NCBI GenBank assembly: GCA_963703655.1
Contig: CAVPFA010000003.1
Span: 930,001 to 994,000 of the forward strand
Direction of reading: 5' to 3'
Source of the DNA: CAVPFA01 sp963703655
Lineage (GTDB): Bacteria > Actinomycetota > Acidimicrobiia > Acidimicrobiales > Bog-793
DNA: 64,000 nt
Part shown: positions 35,748 to 44,945 of the stretch, piece after piece
Numbering within the stretch: position 1 is the stretch's first letter
How the letters are laid out: each line of letters begins with the position of its first letter
Position numbers and translations under genes: made by a program
Notes under the pieces: generated by a model
Database searches by the model: none
What the model saw: only the letters and a program-made list of their open reading frames with translations
What the model was told of the DNA's origin: nothing

Positions 35748-35920
35748 GAGGGCAGTCTTGGTTCGGAGCGAAGACGGTACGGAAAGCCGCGCAATATCTG
35801 GTTCACGCGAGCTCGCGCAGATCGGCGCGGACCGCCGACCCGTGAGGTGCGGAGGTTGGAAGAGTTTACCGCCCGAAGGGTTAGCCTGAGCCGGATGGCG
35901 AGCGCTTCAGGTCCAAGGCT

Positions 35921-36658
35921 GTGAGCCGCACGCCAGGACCGGGACCGGTGGCGTTGGTGGGAAGCGGTGAGTTTCTCGACGGGATGGTCGCCGTCGACGC
36001 CGAGCTGCTCGACGGGCGCCCGCAGCGCGCCGTCTTCCTCCCGACGGCGTCCGCCGAGGAAGGCGCCGAGCGGGTTCAGTACTGGATCGACCTCGCCACC
36101 GCGCACTACGCGGGGATGGGGGTCGAGCCCGTGGCCCTCGAGGTGCTCGACCGGGAAGACGCCCAGCGGCCAGAATTGGCAACGAGGGTGACAGGAGCCG
36201 GTCTTGTCTACCTGTCCGGCGGCAACCCCGGGTACCTCGCCCACACGCTCGCCGGCACCGCCGTCTGGAACGCGATCCTCGACGCCTGGCGGTCAGGCGC
36301 CGCCCTGGCAGGTTGCTCGGCGGGGGCGTGCGCGCTGAGCCGCATCGCGGAGGACTTCGCCCATCCGGGACGTTACGGCGGAGAAGGACTCGCCGTCGTG
36401 CGGTGGCTGGTGGTGCTGCCGCATTTCGACCGCGTGGAGCATTGGATGCCCGGCTTGGTCGGGCGCATGCTGGCCCGGTCCCCCGACGATGCCGTGCTCG
36501 TCGGAATCGACGAGGAGACGGCGCTCGTCGGCGGCGACAACAGCTTCACTGTCCGCGGTGAGAAGTCGGTCTGGCGCATCGACGCGGACGGGACCCGCCA
36601 GCAGTTCGGAGCGGGCGACCGCCTGGAGCTGCCCGCGCCTCGCCAGGCAGCGCGGTAG
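35921..36658 (+). CDS. peptidase S51 / cyanophycinase-like protein
   Basis: A 245-residue alpha/beta protein of the type 1 glutamine amidotransferase-like superfamily. The nucleophile elbow is AGCSAGA around residue 129, preceded by YLSGGNPGYL. The family includes dipeptidase E and cyanophycinase, Ser hydrolases acting on Asp-containing peptides; the exact substrate is uncertain. GTG start. Followed 21 bp later by a GNAT gene, probably one operon. Confidence 0.82.
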   Translation: MSRTPGPGPVALVGSGEFLDGMVAVDAELLDGRPQRAVFLPTASAEEGAERVQYWIDLATAHYAGMGVEPVALEVLDREDAQRPELATRVTGAGLVYLSGGNPGYLAHTLAGTAVWNAILDAWRSGAALAGCSAGACALSRIAEDFAHPGRYGGEGLAVVRWLVVLPHFDRVEHWMPGLVGRMLARSPDDAVLVGIDEETALVGGDNSFTVRGEKSVWRIDADGTRQQFGAGDRLELPAPRQAAR

Positions 36659-36679
36659 GCGATCAGTACTCTCGCCGGC

Positions 36680-37177
36680 ATGGCGTTGACCATCGAGCGC
36701 ATCCCTGCCGCTGCGGGCTACCCGCTGCGGCAAGCCGTCCTCCGACCGCATCAGACCGTCGACGAGGTGGCCTTCCCCGAGGACGACGAGCCCGGGACCG
36801 CAACGTTCGCCGCCATCGACCGTGCCAGCGGCGCCGTCGTCGGCGTGGCGACGGTGTTCCGCGACCCGGCGCCTTTTGACGCCGCGGAGGCCGGACTCCC
36901 TGCAGGCGCCGGCGGCCGAGCGACGACGTGGCGGCTGCGCGGCATGGCCACCAGTGAGGGGATGCGGGGTCAGGGAATCGGCGCCCGGGTGCTAGCCGCC
37001 GCGCTCGCCCATGTCGCGACCGAGGGAGGCAACCTCGTCTGGTGCAACGCCCGCGTGCCCGCGATCGGCTTCTACGAGCGGGCAGGCTTCAGGACCACGG
37101 GCCCCCAGTGGGTGGTTCCCTTCAGCGGACCGCATGTGGCGATGTGGCGTTGGGTCGAGGCGGGAGAGCCGACGTGA
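36680..37177 (+). CDS. GNAT-family N-acetyltransferase
   Basis: A 165-residue acetyltransferase from ATG 36680. The acetyl-CoA motif is WRLRGMATSEGMRGQGIGARVLAAALAHVA, followed by LVWCNARVPAIGFYERAGFRTTG. The N-terminal IPAAAGYPLRQAVLRP with a charged EDDEPGT resembles a group of small actinobacterial GNATs of unknown target. It sits just downstream of the S51 peptidase gene. Confidence 0.9.
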   Translation: MALTIERIPAAAGYPLRQAVLRPHQTVDEVAFPEDDEPGTATFAAIDRASGAVVGVATVFRDPAPFDAAEAGLPAGAGGRATTWRLRGMATSEGMRGQGIGARVLAAALAHVATEGGNLVWCNARVPAIGFYERAGFRTTGPQWVVPFSGPHVAMWRWVEAGEPT

Positions 37178-37224
37178 ACGGGCCGTAACGTTCCCGGAAC
37201 GGCCCGCGGCGTAGCCTTGTCGCC

Positions 37225-38472
37225 GTGGGCGAGGCTGAGCCGGCAACCGATCGAAACCGTGCGACGGCGGTGGCTGGCGCCCGAAGGCTCAGGTGGGCGA
37301 CGCCGAGGACGGCCGCGGTGATCGGAGTCTTCGAGCTGATACTCCTCGTTCTCGGGGTAGTGCTGGCGGCCGTCACCCATCAGCTCAGCGTGGGTCAGGG
37401 AAGCAATATCGGCCTCGCGCTCGGCGTCGTGGGCCTCGTCGTGGCCATGCGCCAGCCGCGCAACCCGATGGGATGGATCCTCCTCGGTGCGGCCGGGTGC
37501 TTGTTGATAAGCGGTCTCTGTGCGACCTATTCGGTGTTGGACTACCGAGCGCACCACGGGGCTCTCCCGCTCGGCCCCGTCGCCGTCTTCCTGGAGCCCA
37601 CGTGGGCACCGGCGGTCGTGCTACTGGGACTGACCCTTCTCGTCTTCCCCGACGGGAAGCTGCCATCACCTCGATGGAGATGGGTGCTCTGGGTCGTGCT
37701 CGCGGCGGGGACGGCGTTCCAGCTCGCCTCGTTCGGGACCGCGCTCGCCGCCGTCGTCACCAACACCATCCACGTCACCCCTAGCGGAGACCTCGCGATC
37801 ATCGACAATCCGCACGGGAGCTACGCCTGGTACGGCTACGTGGAGTGGAGCTTCTTCGCGGTCCTGGCTGCCGTTGCGCTGGCGTGGTTCGCCCGACAGA
37901 TACCTGCCTACCGGAGGTCCACGGGTGAGCGACGCCTCCAGCAGAAGTGGTTCCTTTCGGGGGCCACGATCTTTGTGATCTGCGGGTTTCTCACCCTCAC
38001 TCTTGGAAGCCTCGGTGGCACCTGGGACGACATCGCCCAAGGCGCCACTATCGGGATGCTCGCGTTGCCGATCAGCATCGGCATCGGCATCCTGAAATAC
38101 CGGCTGTACGACATCGACCGCCTAATCAGCCGGACGATCGCCTACGCGATCGTCACGGCCCTCGTCATCGGGACGTACGTGGCCGTGATCACCCTGACTA
38201 CCAAGGCGCTCGGTTTCTCCTCGCCTGTGGCGGTGGCGGCCTCGACCCTGGCGGCGGTCGCGCTCTTCAGCCCGCTCAGGCGCCGTACGCAGCACGTGGT
38301 CGACCGCCGATTCAACAGGGCGCATTACGACGCCGAGGCGACCGTTGCGGCCTTCACGGCACGGCTGCGTGATGCCGTTGATCTCGAAACGGTGCGGACC
38401 GAGCTTCTGGAGGTCGTCAACCGGGCCGTCGAGCCCGCGCATGCGACAGTGTGGATCAGGCGACGGGAGTGA
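37225..38472 (+). CDS. multi-helix membrane protein resembling the sensor half of a histidine kinase
   Basis: A 415-residue protein with about 9-10 hydrophobic helices, the last followed by FSPLRRRTQHVVDRRFNRAHYDAEATVAAFTARLRDAVDLETVRTELLEVV. This tail is typical of actinobacterial multi-pass sensors and normally continues into GAF or kinase domains. Here the protein ends shortly afterwards (ATVWIRRRE), without HisKA or HATPase. It may be a stand-alone membrane sensor or a truncated one. GTG start. It converges with the M48 protease gene with only 5 bp between stops. Confidence 0.75.
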   Translation: MGEAEPATDRNRATAVAGARRLRWATPRTAAVIGVFELILLVLGVVLAAVTHQLSVGQGSNIGLALGVVGLVVAMRQPRNPMGWILLGAAGCLLISGLCATYSVLDYRAHHGALPLGPVAVFLEPTWAPAVVLLGLTLLVFPDGKLPSPRWRWVLWVVLAAGTAFQLASFGTALAAVVTNTIHVTPSGDLAIIDNPHGSYAWYGYVEWSFFAVLAAVALAWFARQIPAYRRSTGERRLQQKWFLSGATIFVICGFLTLTLGSLGGTWDDIAQGATIGMLALPISIGIGILKYRLYDIDRLISRTIAYAIVTALVIGTYVAVITLTTKALGFSSPVAVAASTLAAVALFSPLRRRTQHVVDRRFNRAHYDAEATVAAFTARLRDAVDLETVRTELLEVVNRAVEPAHATVWIRRRE

Positions 38473-38477
38473 GGCTG

Positions 38478-39482
38478 TCAGTCCTCGAAGTCCTCGCCGG
38501 CCTCGCCCGGGGCGTCGTTGTCGAGCCAGCTGGCAAAGCGGCTCATGACCTGCTGCACGCCTCCACCCGCCCGCTCGACGATCTTCGAGAAACGTTCCCT
38601 GTAGTGCCGGAGCGCCGCGTCGAACTCGGCTGACGGCGGTGGCTCCTGGCCCCGCCGGAGGTAGCCGCCCGAGCGCTGCCGGTCGAATTCTCCCGAGGCC
38701 ACCCACGCCACGAGCTCCCTGACCCTGCGAACGGGGAACGGATGGTCCGCGCCGATCTCCGACCAGAAACGCGAGTACCGCGCAAACGGGTCGCCCTCCC
38801 CCTCGTACTCGGTGGCCTGACTGATGAAGGCGTCCAGGCTCAGACCCGTCACCGGGCCGCCGGCCATGCGCATCAAGGTGCGGCAGGTCAGCAGCGGGTC
38901 GCCGGTCCCGAGCACGCTCGCCCGGTCGGCGGTCAGCTCGGCGGCCCTCGACCATTCGAGCAGCGCGTAGTAGAGGGCCTTCAGCGGTAGGCCGGCGAAG
39001 GGGGCGCCGCGTAGGACTCCGTTCATCACGAGCTGAAGGAGCTGGAACGTCGTCATGAAGCTGACGTGGTCCGCGAGAACGTGGCCCATCTCGTGGGCGA
39101 GCACGGCCTGCAGCTCGTCGGAGTCGAACGACTTGGCCAGCCCCGAGGAGACCAGCGTCACCGGATCGTTGGCGCCGATGGTGAGCGCGTTGCCCACCGG
39201 GTACTGGGTCACGTACAGCGGGGGGCATTTTGCTATGTCGAAGGTGTGGGCGAAACGGCGCTGCATGGCCCATATCTCGGGCAGCTGGTCCTCGCCGAGG
39301 CGTACGGCGGTACCGAGCATCAGCTGGCGGAGCTTGCGCTCGTAGCCGACCTCGGTAATCTTCTTGATGACGCGGTCGAGCATCGGGACCGAGTGCAGCG
39401 CCGCGGCCGCTGCTCGGTCTGCAGGATGGGCGAACCCCTGCGCACTGATGTCCGGATAACTGAGTGCCGTTTCGATGGCCAT
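38478..39482 (-). CDS. M48-family zinc metalloprotease
   Basis: A 334-residue protease. Zinc motif HEMGH appears in LQAVLAHEMGHVLADHV, and the third ligand Glu lies in SRAAELTADRASVL. Hydrophobic stretches after the HExxH (FQLLQLVMNGVLRGAPFAGLPLKALYYALL) suggest membrane association. M48 proteases such as HtpX take part in membrane-protein quality control. The C-terminus is acidic. ATG start. Confidence 0.9.
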   Translation of the reverse strand: MAIETALSYPDISAQGFAHPADRAAAAALHSVPMLDRVIKKITEVGYERKLRQLMLGTAVRLGEDQLPEIWAMQRRFAHTFDIAKCPPLYVTQYPVGNALTIGANDPVTLVSSGLAKSFDSDELQAVLAHEMGHVLADHVSFMTTFQLLQLVMNGVLRGAPFAGLPLKALYYALLEWSRAAELTADRASVLGTGDPLLTCRTLMRMAGGPVTGLSLDAFISQATEYEGEGDPFARYSRFWSEIGADHPFPVRRVRELVAWVASGEFDRQRSGGYLRRGQEPPPSAEFDAALRHYRERFSKIVERAGGGVQQVMSRFASWLDNDAPGEAGEDFED

Positions 39483-39645
39483 GGCTCGCCGCCTTCCCGT
39501 TTGCCCGGGAAGTCTCTCACTCCTGGGCCGGTCGCGAACAGGCGGCGCGTCTCTCCGCCTCCTCCGGCCCTGCCGCCGGCCGGCAGGCCGTGGGTCGGCA
39601 GACCTCAGGCCGGGAGGGCCGGTCTCGCCGGCCGGCCGGAGGGCC

Positions 39646-40377
39646 TCAAAGCCCGACGGGCAAGCTGCCCCGGACCAGCACCGGCGTTGTCGGCACGGGC
39701 GTCCCTCCCAGCGGCTCCGCGGTGATCAGGAGCTCGGTCATTGTTCGCTCGACCCGGATCGGGACGCCGGCCGGGTTCGGGCCGAGCACGCCGAGTGAGA
39801 CGAGCTTGCCGCTCGAGAGCGCCCACAGCTGGAAGGTCCGCGAGCGGCCGATCTCGGGCATCGCCGAGTCGATGACGTAACCGTCCCCGTTCGGCAGGAC
39901 GACGGCAGTCGCCTGCCAGGCCGCAGGACTAGTCGAGCTGAGCAGCACCGTGCGGTGGGCCGGGTTGGAGATCGCGCTGGCCAGCGTCGCCTGTCGGTTG
40001 AGGCTGGTGACCTGCTGGTCGAGGTTCACGACCTTCGCCGCGAGCAGCCCGACGGTCAACATGAGCGCGGCTGCCACCGCGCCCAGCGGCACGGTGAGCG
40101 CGAGCCTTCGCCAGCTTGTCGGGCGGACCACCGGCGCAAGGGCGGGCGGCTCTTCTTGGAGCGAGGCCGAGATGCGGTCCCACAACTCTTCGGACGCGAC
40201 GCCAGGGCCCTCGCCGGCTGCGTTGCCGAGCAGCGCCACGACCTCGCGGTGAGCGGCGACCTCGGCGCGACACCGCGGACACGACGCGAGATGATCTTCG
40301 ACCTCCTCGCGCTCGTCCGCGTCGAGAGCGTCGAGCGCGTACGCTCCGAGGAGCTCCTCGATCTGGTCGTGCGTCAC
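39646..40377 (-). CDS. RskA-like zinc-finger anti-sigma factor
   Basis: A 243-residue protein. The N-terminal anti-sigma domain has the zinc motif H-x3-C-x2-C in VEDHLASCPRC. A single membrane helix at about residues 95-115 (LALTVPLGAVAAALMLTVGLLAA) separates it from an extracytoplasmic RskA-like domain (HRTVLLSSTSPAAWQATAVVLPNGDGYVI). It should hold the upstream ECF sigma factor inactive until proteolysed. GTG start 2 bp after the sigma stop codon, so the genes are translationally linked. Confidence 0.92.
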   Translation of the reverse strand: MTHDQIEELLGAYALDALDADEREEVEDHLASCPRCRAEVAAHREVVALLGNAAGEGPGVASEELWDRISASLQEEPPALAPVVRPTSWRRLALTVPLGAVAAALMLTVGLLAAKVVNLDQQVTSLNRQATLASAISNPAHRTVLLSSTSPAAWQATAVVLPNGDGYVIDSAMPEIGRSRTFQLWALSSGKLVSLGVLGPNPAGVPIRVERTMTELLITAEPLGGTPVPTTPVLVRGSLPVGL

Positions 40378-40379
40378 GC

Positions 40380-41006
40380 CTATTCGCCCTTCAGCCCGAG
40401 GCCGGCGACAAGGAACTGGCTGTGCATCCGTTTCAGGCCGCTTCGGATCCTGCTCTTGACGGTGCCTTCCGGCTCGCCGAGGAGCGTCGCCACCTCTCGG
40501 TAGCTGTGGCCGCGGAAGTACGCGAGCTCGATCGGGCGCCGTTCGGTGTCGGGGAGCGCGTCTAGCAGCTCGCGAACCTGGCCCGCGACGATGAGGTCCC
40601 CGACCTCACGCTCGACGTCGTAGCCGCCGACTGCGGTCTCCCGCGCCTCACGCTCCTCGCGCCGGCGCCGCGCCGATTCCGATCGCAGCTGGTCAACGGC
40701 GCGCCCATGCGCCTGGGCGAGCAGGTAGGAGCGAAGCGTCCCCCGCTCCGGATCAAAACGGTCCGGCGCGTTCCAGAGCCGCACGAATACCTCTTGGACG
40801 ATCTCCTCTGCTGCCGTCCGGTCGCGCAGCAACCGGCGGGCGAGGCCGAAGACCGCTCCGGCGTGGCGACGGTACGCCTCCGCCAGGGCGTCCTCCCTGT
40901 AGCGGGCAATCGCAAGCGCGAGGTTCGAATCGCTTGCGTTCAGCAGTTCGGGTCGCACCTCACCTGGACTACGGAGCCGCCGAGGTCCCGGATGACCCTC
41001 GCTCAC
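40380..41006 (-). CDS. ECF-type RNA polymerase sigma factor (SigK-like)
   Basis: A 208-residue extracytoplasmic-function sigma factor. Region 2 is YRRHAGAVFGLARRLLRDRTAAEEIVQEVFVRLWNAPDRFDPERGTLRSYLLAQAHGRAVDQLR, and region 4 is ALPDTERRPIELAYFRGHSYREVATLLGEPEGTVKSRIRSGLKRM. The long linker is Arg/Glu-rich. GTG start. Paired with the RskA-like anti-sigma directly downstream, a combination resembling SigK/RskA. The regulon is unknown, though autoregulation is usual. Confidence 0.95.
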   Translation of the reverse strand: MSEGHPGPRRLRSPGEVRPELLNASDSNLALAIARYREDALAEAYRRHAGAVFGLARRLLRDRTAAEEIVQEVFVRLWNAPDRFDPERGTLRSYLLAQAHGRAVDQLRSESARRRREEREARETAVGGYDVEREVGDLIVAGQVRELLDALPDTERRPIELAYFRGHSYREVATLLGEPEGTVKSRIRSGLKRMHSQFLVAGLGLKGE

Positions 41007-41158
41007 CCACGGAGATTACCCGGCAACCCCACCAGGAGCCGATCGAGAGGCCGTGCCCTCGCGCACGGCTCCCGAACATCCGGTCCCGCCGATGCCAAAC
41101 GTTACCGCGGACAAGGGGCCGGCGGGGTGAAACAGGCAGCGCTCAGCTCCCGGACGGG

Positions 41159-42322
41159 TCATGAGAGCCGTTCGAGGATGGTCCCGGTCGCCAAGGCCCC
41201 GCCGCTGCACATCAGCACGCAGCCGACCGCGGCATCGCGGCGCTCCAGCTCGTAGAGCAGCGTCGTGATGAGCCGGCTCCCGGTCGACCCGAGCGGATCA
41301 CCAAGTGCGATGGCGCCGCCGTTCACGTTCACCCGGTCCATTTCGGGCCCGTACACGCTCGCCCACGAGAGCACGACGGACGCAAACGCCTCGTTGACCT
41401 CGAACAGGTCGATGTCGTCTACGGTCATCCCGGTCGTGTCCAAGAGACGCGCCATGGCGTCCACCGGACCGTCGAGGTTGTAGTACGGGTCGGACCCGAC
41501 CAGGCACTGGGCGACGATCCTCGCCCGCGGCGCTAGCCCCTCGGCTCTCGCACGCTCCTTCGACATCCAGAGGACGGCGGCCGCGCCGTCGGAGATCTGC
41601 GAGGAGGTGCCGGCGGTGTGCAGACCGCCTTCGAGCACGGGCTTCAGCTCGGCCAGTGCTGCGAGCGTCGTCTCGCGCGGTCCCTGGTCACGACTGATGA
41701 CCAGCCGCCCACCCGTCGGGCCTGTGGAGCCGAGAACCGGCGCCTCGAGAGGCACGATCTCGCGTTCGAATCGGCCCTCTGCCACAGCGACCGCGGCCTT
41801 CGTCTGCGAGGAGAGGCCGAACTCGTCGATGTCGCACCGGGTGAAGCCCAGGCGCTCGGCGATGCGCTCGGCAGCGTGGAACTGGTCCGGGAGGTCCCAC
41901 GGGAAGCTTGCAGGCCGCGGTACGCCGGGCCCGCCGTAGACGTCCGCGCCGAGCCCCACCCGGCTCATGGCCTCGACCCCGCATGCGATGCCCACTTCGA
42001 TGGCTCCCGCAGCGATCATCGACGCGACGAAGTGGTTCGCCTGCTGGGCCGACCCGCACTGGCAGTCGACCGTCGTCGCAGCGACGTGGTAGGGAAGACC
42101 CGCGGACAGCCACGCGTTGCGGGCCACGTTCGAGGCCTGTTCGCCGGCCTGGGTCACGCAGCCAGCGACGATCTGGCCCACCTGGCCGGGATCGAGGCCC
42201 GCGCGCTCGACGACGTCGAGCTGAACCGCGGACAACAGCTCGGCGGGATGGAGGCCCGAGAGCCACCCGTTGCGCTTGCCGATCGGAGTGCGAGTCGCCT
42301 CGACGATCACCGCCTTCGGCAT
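41159..42322 (-). CDS. thiolase family protein (steroid/acyl-CoA thiolase-like)
   Basis: A 387-residue thiolase beginning PKAVIVEATRTPIGKRNGWLSG. The acylated cysteine is in TTVDCQCGSAQQA and the second cysteine in GCVLMCSGGALATG. The block normally reading GGAIALGHPxG is GGAIALGDPLGSTG here, so the usual catalytic His is Asp; the codon is GAT on the minus strand near 41300. Either the family branch uses another base or activity is altered. Thiolases cleave or condense 3-ketoacyl-CoA in fatty-acid or sterol breakdown. It stands alone with no other beta-oxidation gene adjacent. Confidence 0.9.
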   Translation of the reverse strand: MPKAVIVEATRTPIGKRNGWLSGLHPAELLSAVQLDVVERAGLDPGQVGQIVAGCVTQAGEQASNVARNAWLSAGLPYHVAATTVDCQCGSAQQANHFVASMIAAGAIEVGIACGVEAMSRVGLGADVYGGPGVPRPASFPWDLPDQFHAAERIAERLGFTRCDIDEFGLSSQTKAAVAVAEGRFEREIVPLEAPVLGSTGPTGGRLVISRDQGPRETTLAALAELKPVLEGGLHTAGTSSQISDGAAAVLWMSKERARAEGLAPRARIVAQCLVGSDPYYNLDGPVDAMARLLDTTGMTVDDIDLFEVNEAFASVVLSWASVYGPEMDRVNVNGGAIALGDPLGSTGSRLITTLLYELERRDAAVGCVLMCSGGALATGTILERLS

Positions 42323-42390
42323 ACTTGCGTCTCCCTCGTGTCTCGCGCTCTCGCACCGCGGTGGCTGGGCGCGGTGGATTTATGCGGGAC

Positions 42391-42834
42391 TTAGGAAGTC
42401 TCTTCGGTGTCGGAGGAGTAGCTGCCCGTGGGGATCCCCCCGCTCGACTGGGGGATGCCGCCACCTCCTGTCACGACGGTCGGTGCCGGGGTCGACGGCT
42501 GCGCAGGGGTGTCGCCGGCGGCGCTCGACGCAGGAACGAACGAGCCGTCGGGCGCGGCCGGCGCGATCAAGGTCGCAGAGGTCACGGTGACCGGCCCGTG
42601 TTCGGCCTCGAACTGGCGAAGCTGCTCGATGAGCTCCGAAGCCTTCGCGTCGGCGTCAGCGGGAGCGCGACCCACCTTCTGGGTGTAGACGATGCCTCCG
42701 AGCTCGAGCATGAGGGAGTCTGCGTGCTTTTTCGCCTGCATGTCCGAGAGCTTGGCCTGGCCGGCCTTGGCTCCCTCCTGTGCCTTCTCGGCCAGCACCG
42801 TCGCTTGCGCTTTGACCTTGTCCATGAATCCCAC
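42391..42834 (-). CDS. hypothetical protein, helical N-terminus and Pro/Gly-rich tail
   Basis: From GTG 42834 (seven bases after GGAGG; VGFMDKVKAQATVLAEKAQEG) the protein has 147 residues. The first 85 are strongly helical and charged with alanines. The last 60 are a low-complexity Pro/Ser/Gly tail (PAQPSTPAPTVVTGGGG). It is similar in style to short actinobacterial phage-shock-like or coiled-coil proteins, but no family is assigned. ATG 42825 is a possible alternative start. Confidence 0.6.
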   Translation of the reverse strand: MGFMDKVKAQATVLAEKAQEGAKAGQAKLSDMQAKKHADSLMLELGGIVYTQKVGRAPADADAKASELIEQLRQFEAEHGPVTVTSATLIAPAAPDGSFVPASSAAGDTPAQPSTPAPTVVTGGGGIPQSSGGIPTGSYSSDTEETS

Positions 42835-42946
42835 GGCACTGCCTCCGATGACCTCGTGGCCGCTCACGGCCTGACCGACCTTTGCTACGCGACGCTACCC
42901 CCCCGGGATCCTCGCCACCGCGGGCGGTCGGCCGATCGGTCACGAT

Positions 42947-43519
42947 GTGGAGGTGGAGCAAGTCGAGCAATGTGAGGAATGCGGTTTCGAGTACGACGCG
43001 CTCGGTCCCGCCGCCGTGGCGAGCGCCCTACGGTCGCTGGGAAACCGTTTCGCGATGAGGGTCTCGAACGGGCGAGGCGACGCGACGCTCGGGCTGAGTT
43101 TCCGCACCCGACCCCGTCCGAGGGTGTGGTCGGCCCTCGAGTACGCATGCCACGTGCGGGACGTGTTCCTCGTCCAGCGCGAGCGCCTGTACCTCGCCCT
43201 TGTCGAGGAGTGCCCGAGCTTTGCGAGGATGTACCGCGACGAGCGCGTCGTCCTTGCCCGCTACGCCGCCGAAGAGCCAGACGACGTCGCCCGCGAGCTC
43301 AAGCTGGCGGCCGAGATGCTCGCCTGGGCGTTCGAGGGCATCGACGAGACGCAGTGGCAACGCCGCCTCACCTACAACTTTCCCGATCCCCGCGAGCGTA
43401 CGGTGCTCTGGCTCGGAAGGCACTCGGTCCATGAGGGCGAACACCACCTGAGGGACCTCGACGCCGCGCTTCGGTCCGCTACGGCTGCGTCAGACCCCCG
43501 TTCGCAGCTTGCACCCTGA
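42947..43519 (+). CDS. DinB-family metal-binding protein
   Basis: A 190-residue four-helix-bundle protein. The three-histidine metal site expected for DinB/YfiT proteins is visible: H in LEYACHVRDVF and two in RHSVHEGEHHLRDLD. A short Cys pair precedes it (QCEECGFEY), perhaps an extra zinc site. DinB-fold enzymes include thiol-dependent transferases using bacillithiol or mycothiol, but most are unassigned. GTG start. It converges with mftD. Confidence 0.82.
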   Translation: MEVEQVEQCEECGFEYDALGPAAVASALRSLGNRFAMRVSNGRGDATLGLSFRTRPRPRVWSALEYACHVRDVFLVQRERLYLALVEECPSFARMYRDERVVLARYAAEEPDDVARELKLAAEMLAWAFEGIDETQWQRRLTYNFPDPRERTVLWLGRHSVHEGEHHLRDLDAALRSATAASDPRSQLAP

Positions 43520-43563
43520 GATCATCTGCAGGGAACCCTGGCCGGCCCCGGCGAAGATCCCCG

Positions 43564-44736
43564 TCAGGCGCCGAGTCCGCGGGCGAAGTCCCGCGGGATC
43601 AGCAGGTCTTCTGCGGACAGGTCGTGGATCGAGTTGCGCCCAAGCCCGAGCAGCGCCGAGTCGATCCCGCCTCGCAGGACGTCAAGGACGTTCTCGACTC
43701 CTGCTTGGCCGTTGGCGGCAAGACCCCAAAGGTAGGCGCGCCCGATCATCACCGCTCTCGCCCCAAGTGCGACGGCCTTTACAACGTCGCTGCCGCGCCG
43801 TATCCCCCCGTCGAGAAGAACCTCGATCTCGTCGCCGACGGCGCCGGCGATCCCCGGCAGGGCTCGGATTGCGCCGGGCGTGCCGTCGAGATCGTTGCCG
43901 CCGTGATTGGAGACCGAGATGGCGGTGAATCCGGCATCGACAGCCCGCCTGGCGTCGTCGACCCGCATCACTCCTTTCAGCATGAACGGGCCACCCCACT
44001 CGTCCCGCATCCATGACACTTCGTCCCAGCTCGGCCACGACGTCTGCTCCCACTTGCGGTACGCCTCGAAGAACGTCGGCGCCCGTTCGCCGCGTACGGC
44101 CATGTTTGGCACGGTCAAGTCCGGGAGGTGCCCGCTCCGTGCGTAGTCCAGAAGCCACCTCGGGCGCCGGAGAACCTGGGGCGCGAACCGCATCGCTGTC
44201 TTCACGTCGATGCGCTCAGGGATGACTGGGCTGCCCCAGTCCCGCCCGTGGGAGAAGGCCCAGTCAAGGGTCGCGATCAGGCCGACCGCCCCGGCGGCGC
44301 GGGCGCGCTCGATGCGCTCTTTCATCTCGTCGCGGGTTCCGGCCCAGTACATCTGGAAAAGCGTCTGCGGGTTGGCCGCGACGACGTCCTCGATCGTCTT
44401 GCTGGCGAAGCTGCTGAGTCCCATCAGGGTTCCCCTGGTGGCCGCGGCACGCGCCACAGCAACTTCGCCGTCGGGATGTACCGCCTGCACTCCGGTCGGT
44501 GAGATCACCACCGGAAGCGAGATCGCCTGACCCATCACCGTCGTCGACTGGTCTCGCTTGGCCGTCTGGCGGACCACGGGCGGGGCGAAGCCGAGCTCGG
44601 AAAACGCTGCAAGGTTGTCGTCGATCGTGAGCCCCTTTTCCGAGCCTGCGATGAGCGCTCCATAGACCGACTCCGGGAGCCGCCGCTTGGCGCGCCGCTG
44701 CGCCTCTGCCACAGACTCGAACCATGCGTTGGCCAT
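43564..44736 (-). CDS. mftD: MftD-type FMN-dependent dehydrogenase (pre-mycofactocin synthase family)
   Basis: A 390-residue FMN-dependent alpha-hydroxy-acid dehydrogenase-fold protein. The start MANAWFESVAEAQRRAKRRLPESVYGAL and the segments SLPVVISPTGVQAVHPDGEVAVARAAATRGT, FSHGRDWGSPVIPE and LDGGIRRGSDVVKAVALGARAVMIGRAYLWGLAANGQAGVENVLDVLRGG match the LldD1/MftD branch closely. MftD deaminates the glycosylated-peptide precursor to form mycofactocin's redox-active dicarbonyl. No mftA, B, C, E or F was seen in the window, so it is orphan here. An L-lactate dehydrogenase label is possible but less likely. Confidence 0.85.
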   Translation of the reverse strand: MANAWFESVAEAQRRAKRRLPESVYGALIAGSEKGLTIDDNLAAFSELGFAPPVVRQTAKRDQSTTVMGQAISLPVVISPTGVQAVHPDGEVAVARAAATRGTLMGLSSFASKTIEDVVAANPQTLFQMYWAGTRDEMKERIERARAAGAVGLIATLDWAFSHGRDWGSPVIPERIDVKTAMRFAPQVLRRPRWLLDYARSGHLPDLTVPNMAVRGERAPTFFEAYRKWEQTSWPSWDEVSWMRDEWGGPFMLKGVMRVDDARRAVDAGFTAISVSNHGGNDLDGTPGAIRALPGIAGAVGDEIEVLLDGGIRRGSDVVKAVALGARAVMIGRAYLWGLAANGQAGVENVLDVLRGGIDSALLGLGRNSIHDLSAEDLLIPRDFARGLGA

Positions 44737-44945
44737 CTAGGTTCCTTTCGCTCGGGAGCTAGCCGGCGCGCGGTGCGGGTCGTCCCAGGCAGCCTTCCAC
44801 GGTAGGCGTTCCCCAGCGTTCGCAGCACCGATTCGGGGTCGAGCTACCTGCCGGAAGAATCTGGATTTGTCGTCATAAGCATCTGTGACCTCACTCCGCT
44901 AGAAAGCGGGCCCGCGCCTCGGTGCGGCCAAGAGACTCCGGGGAC

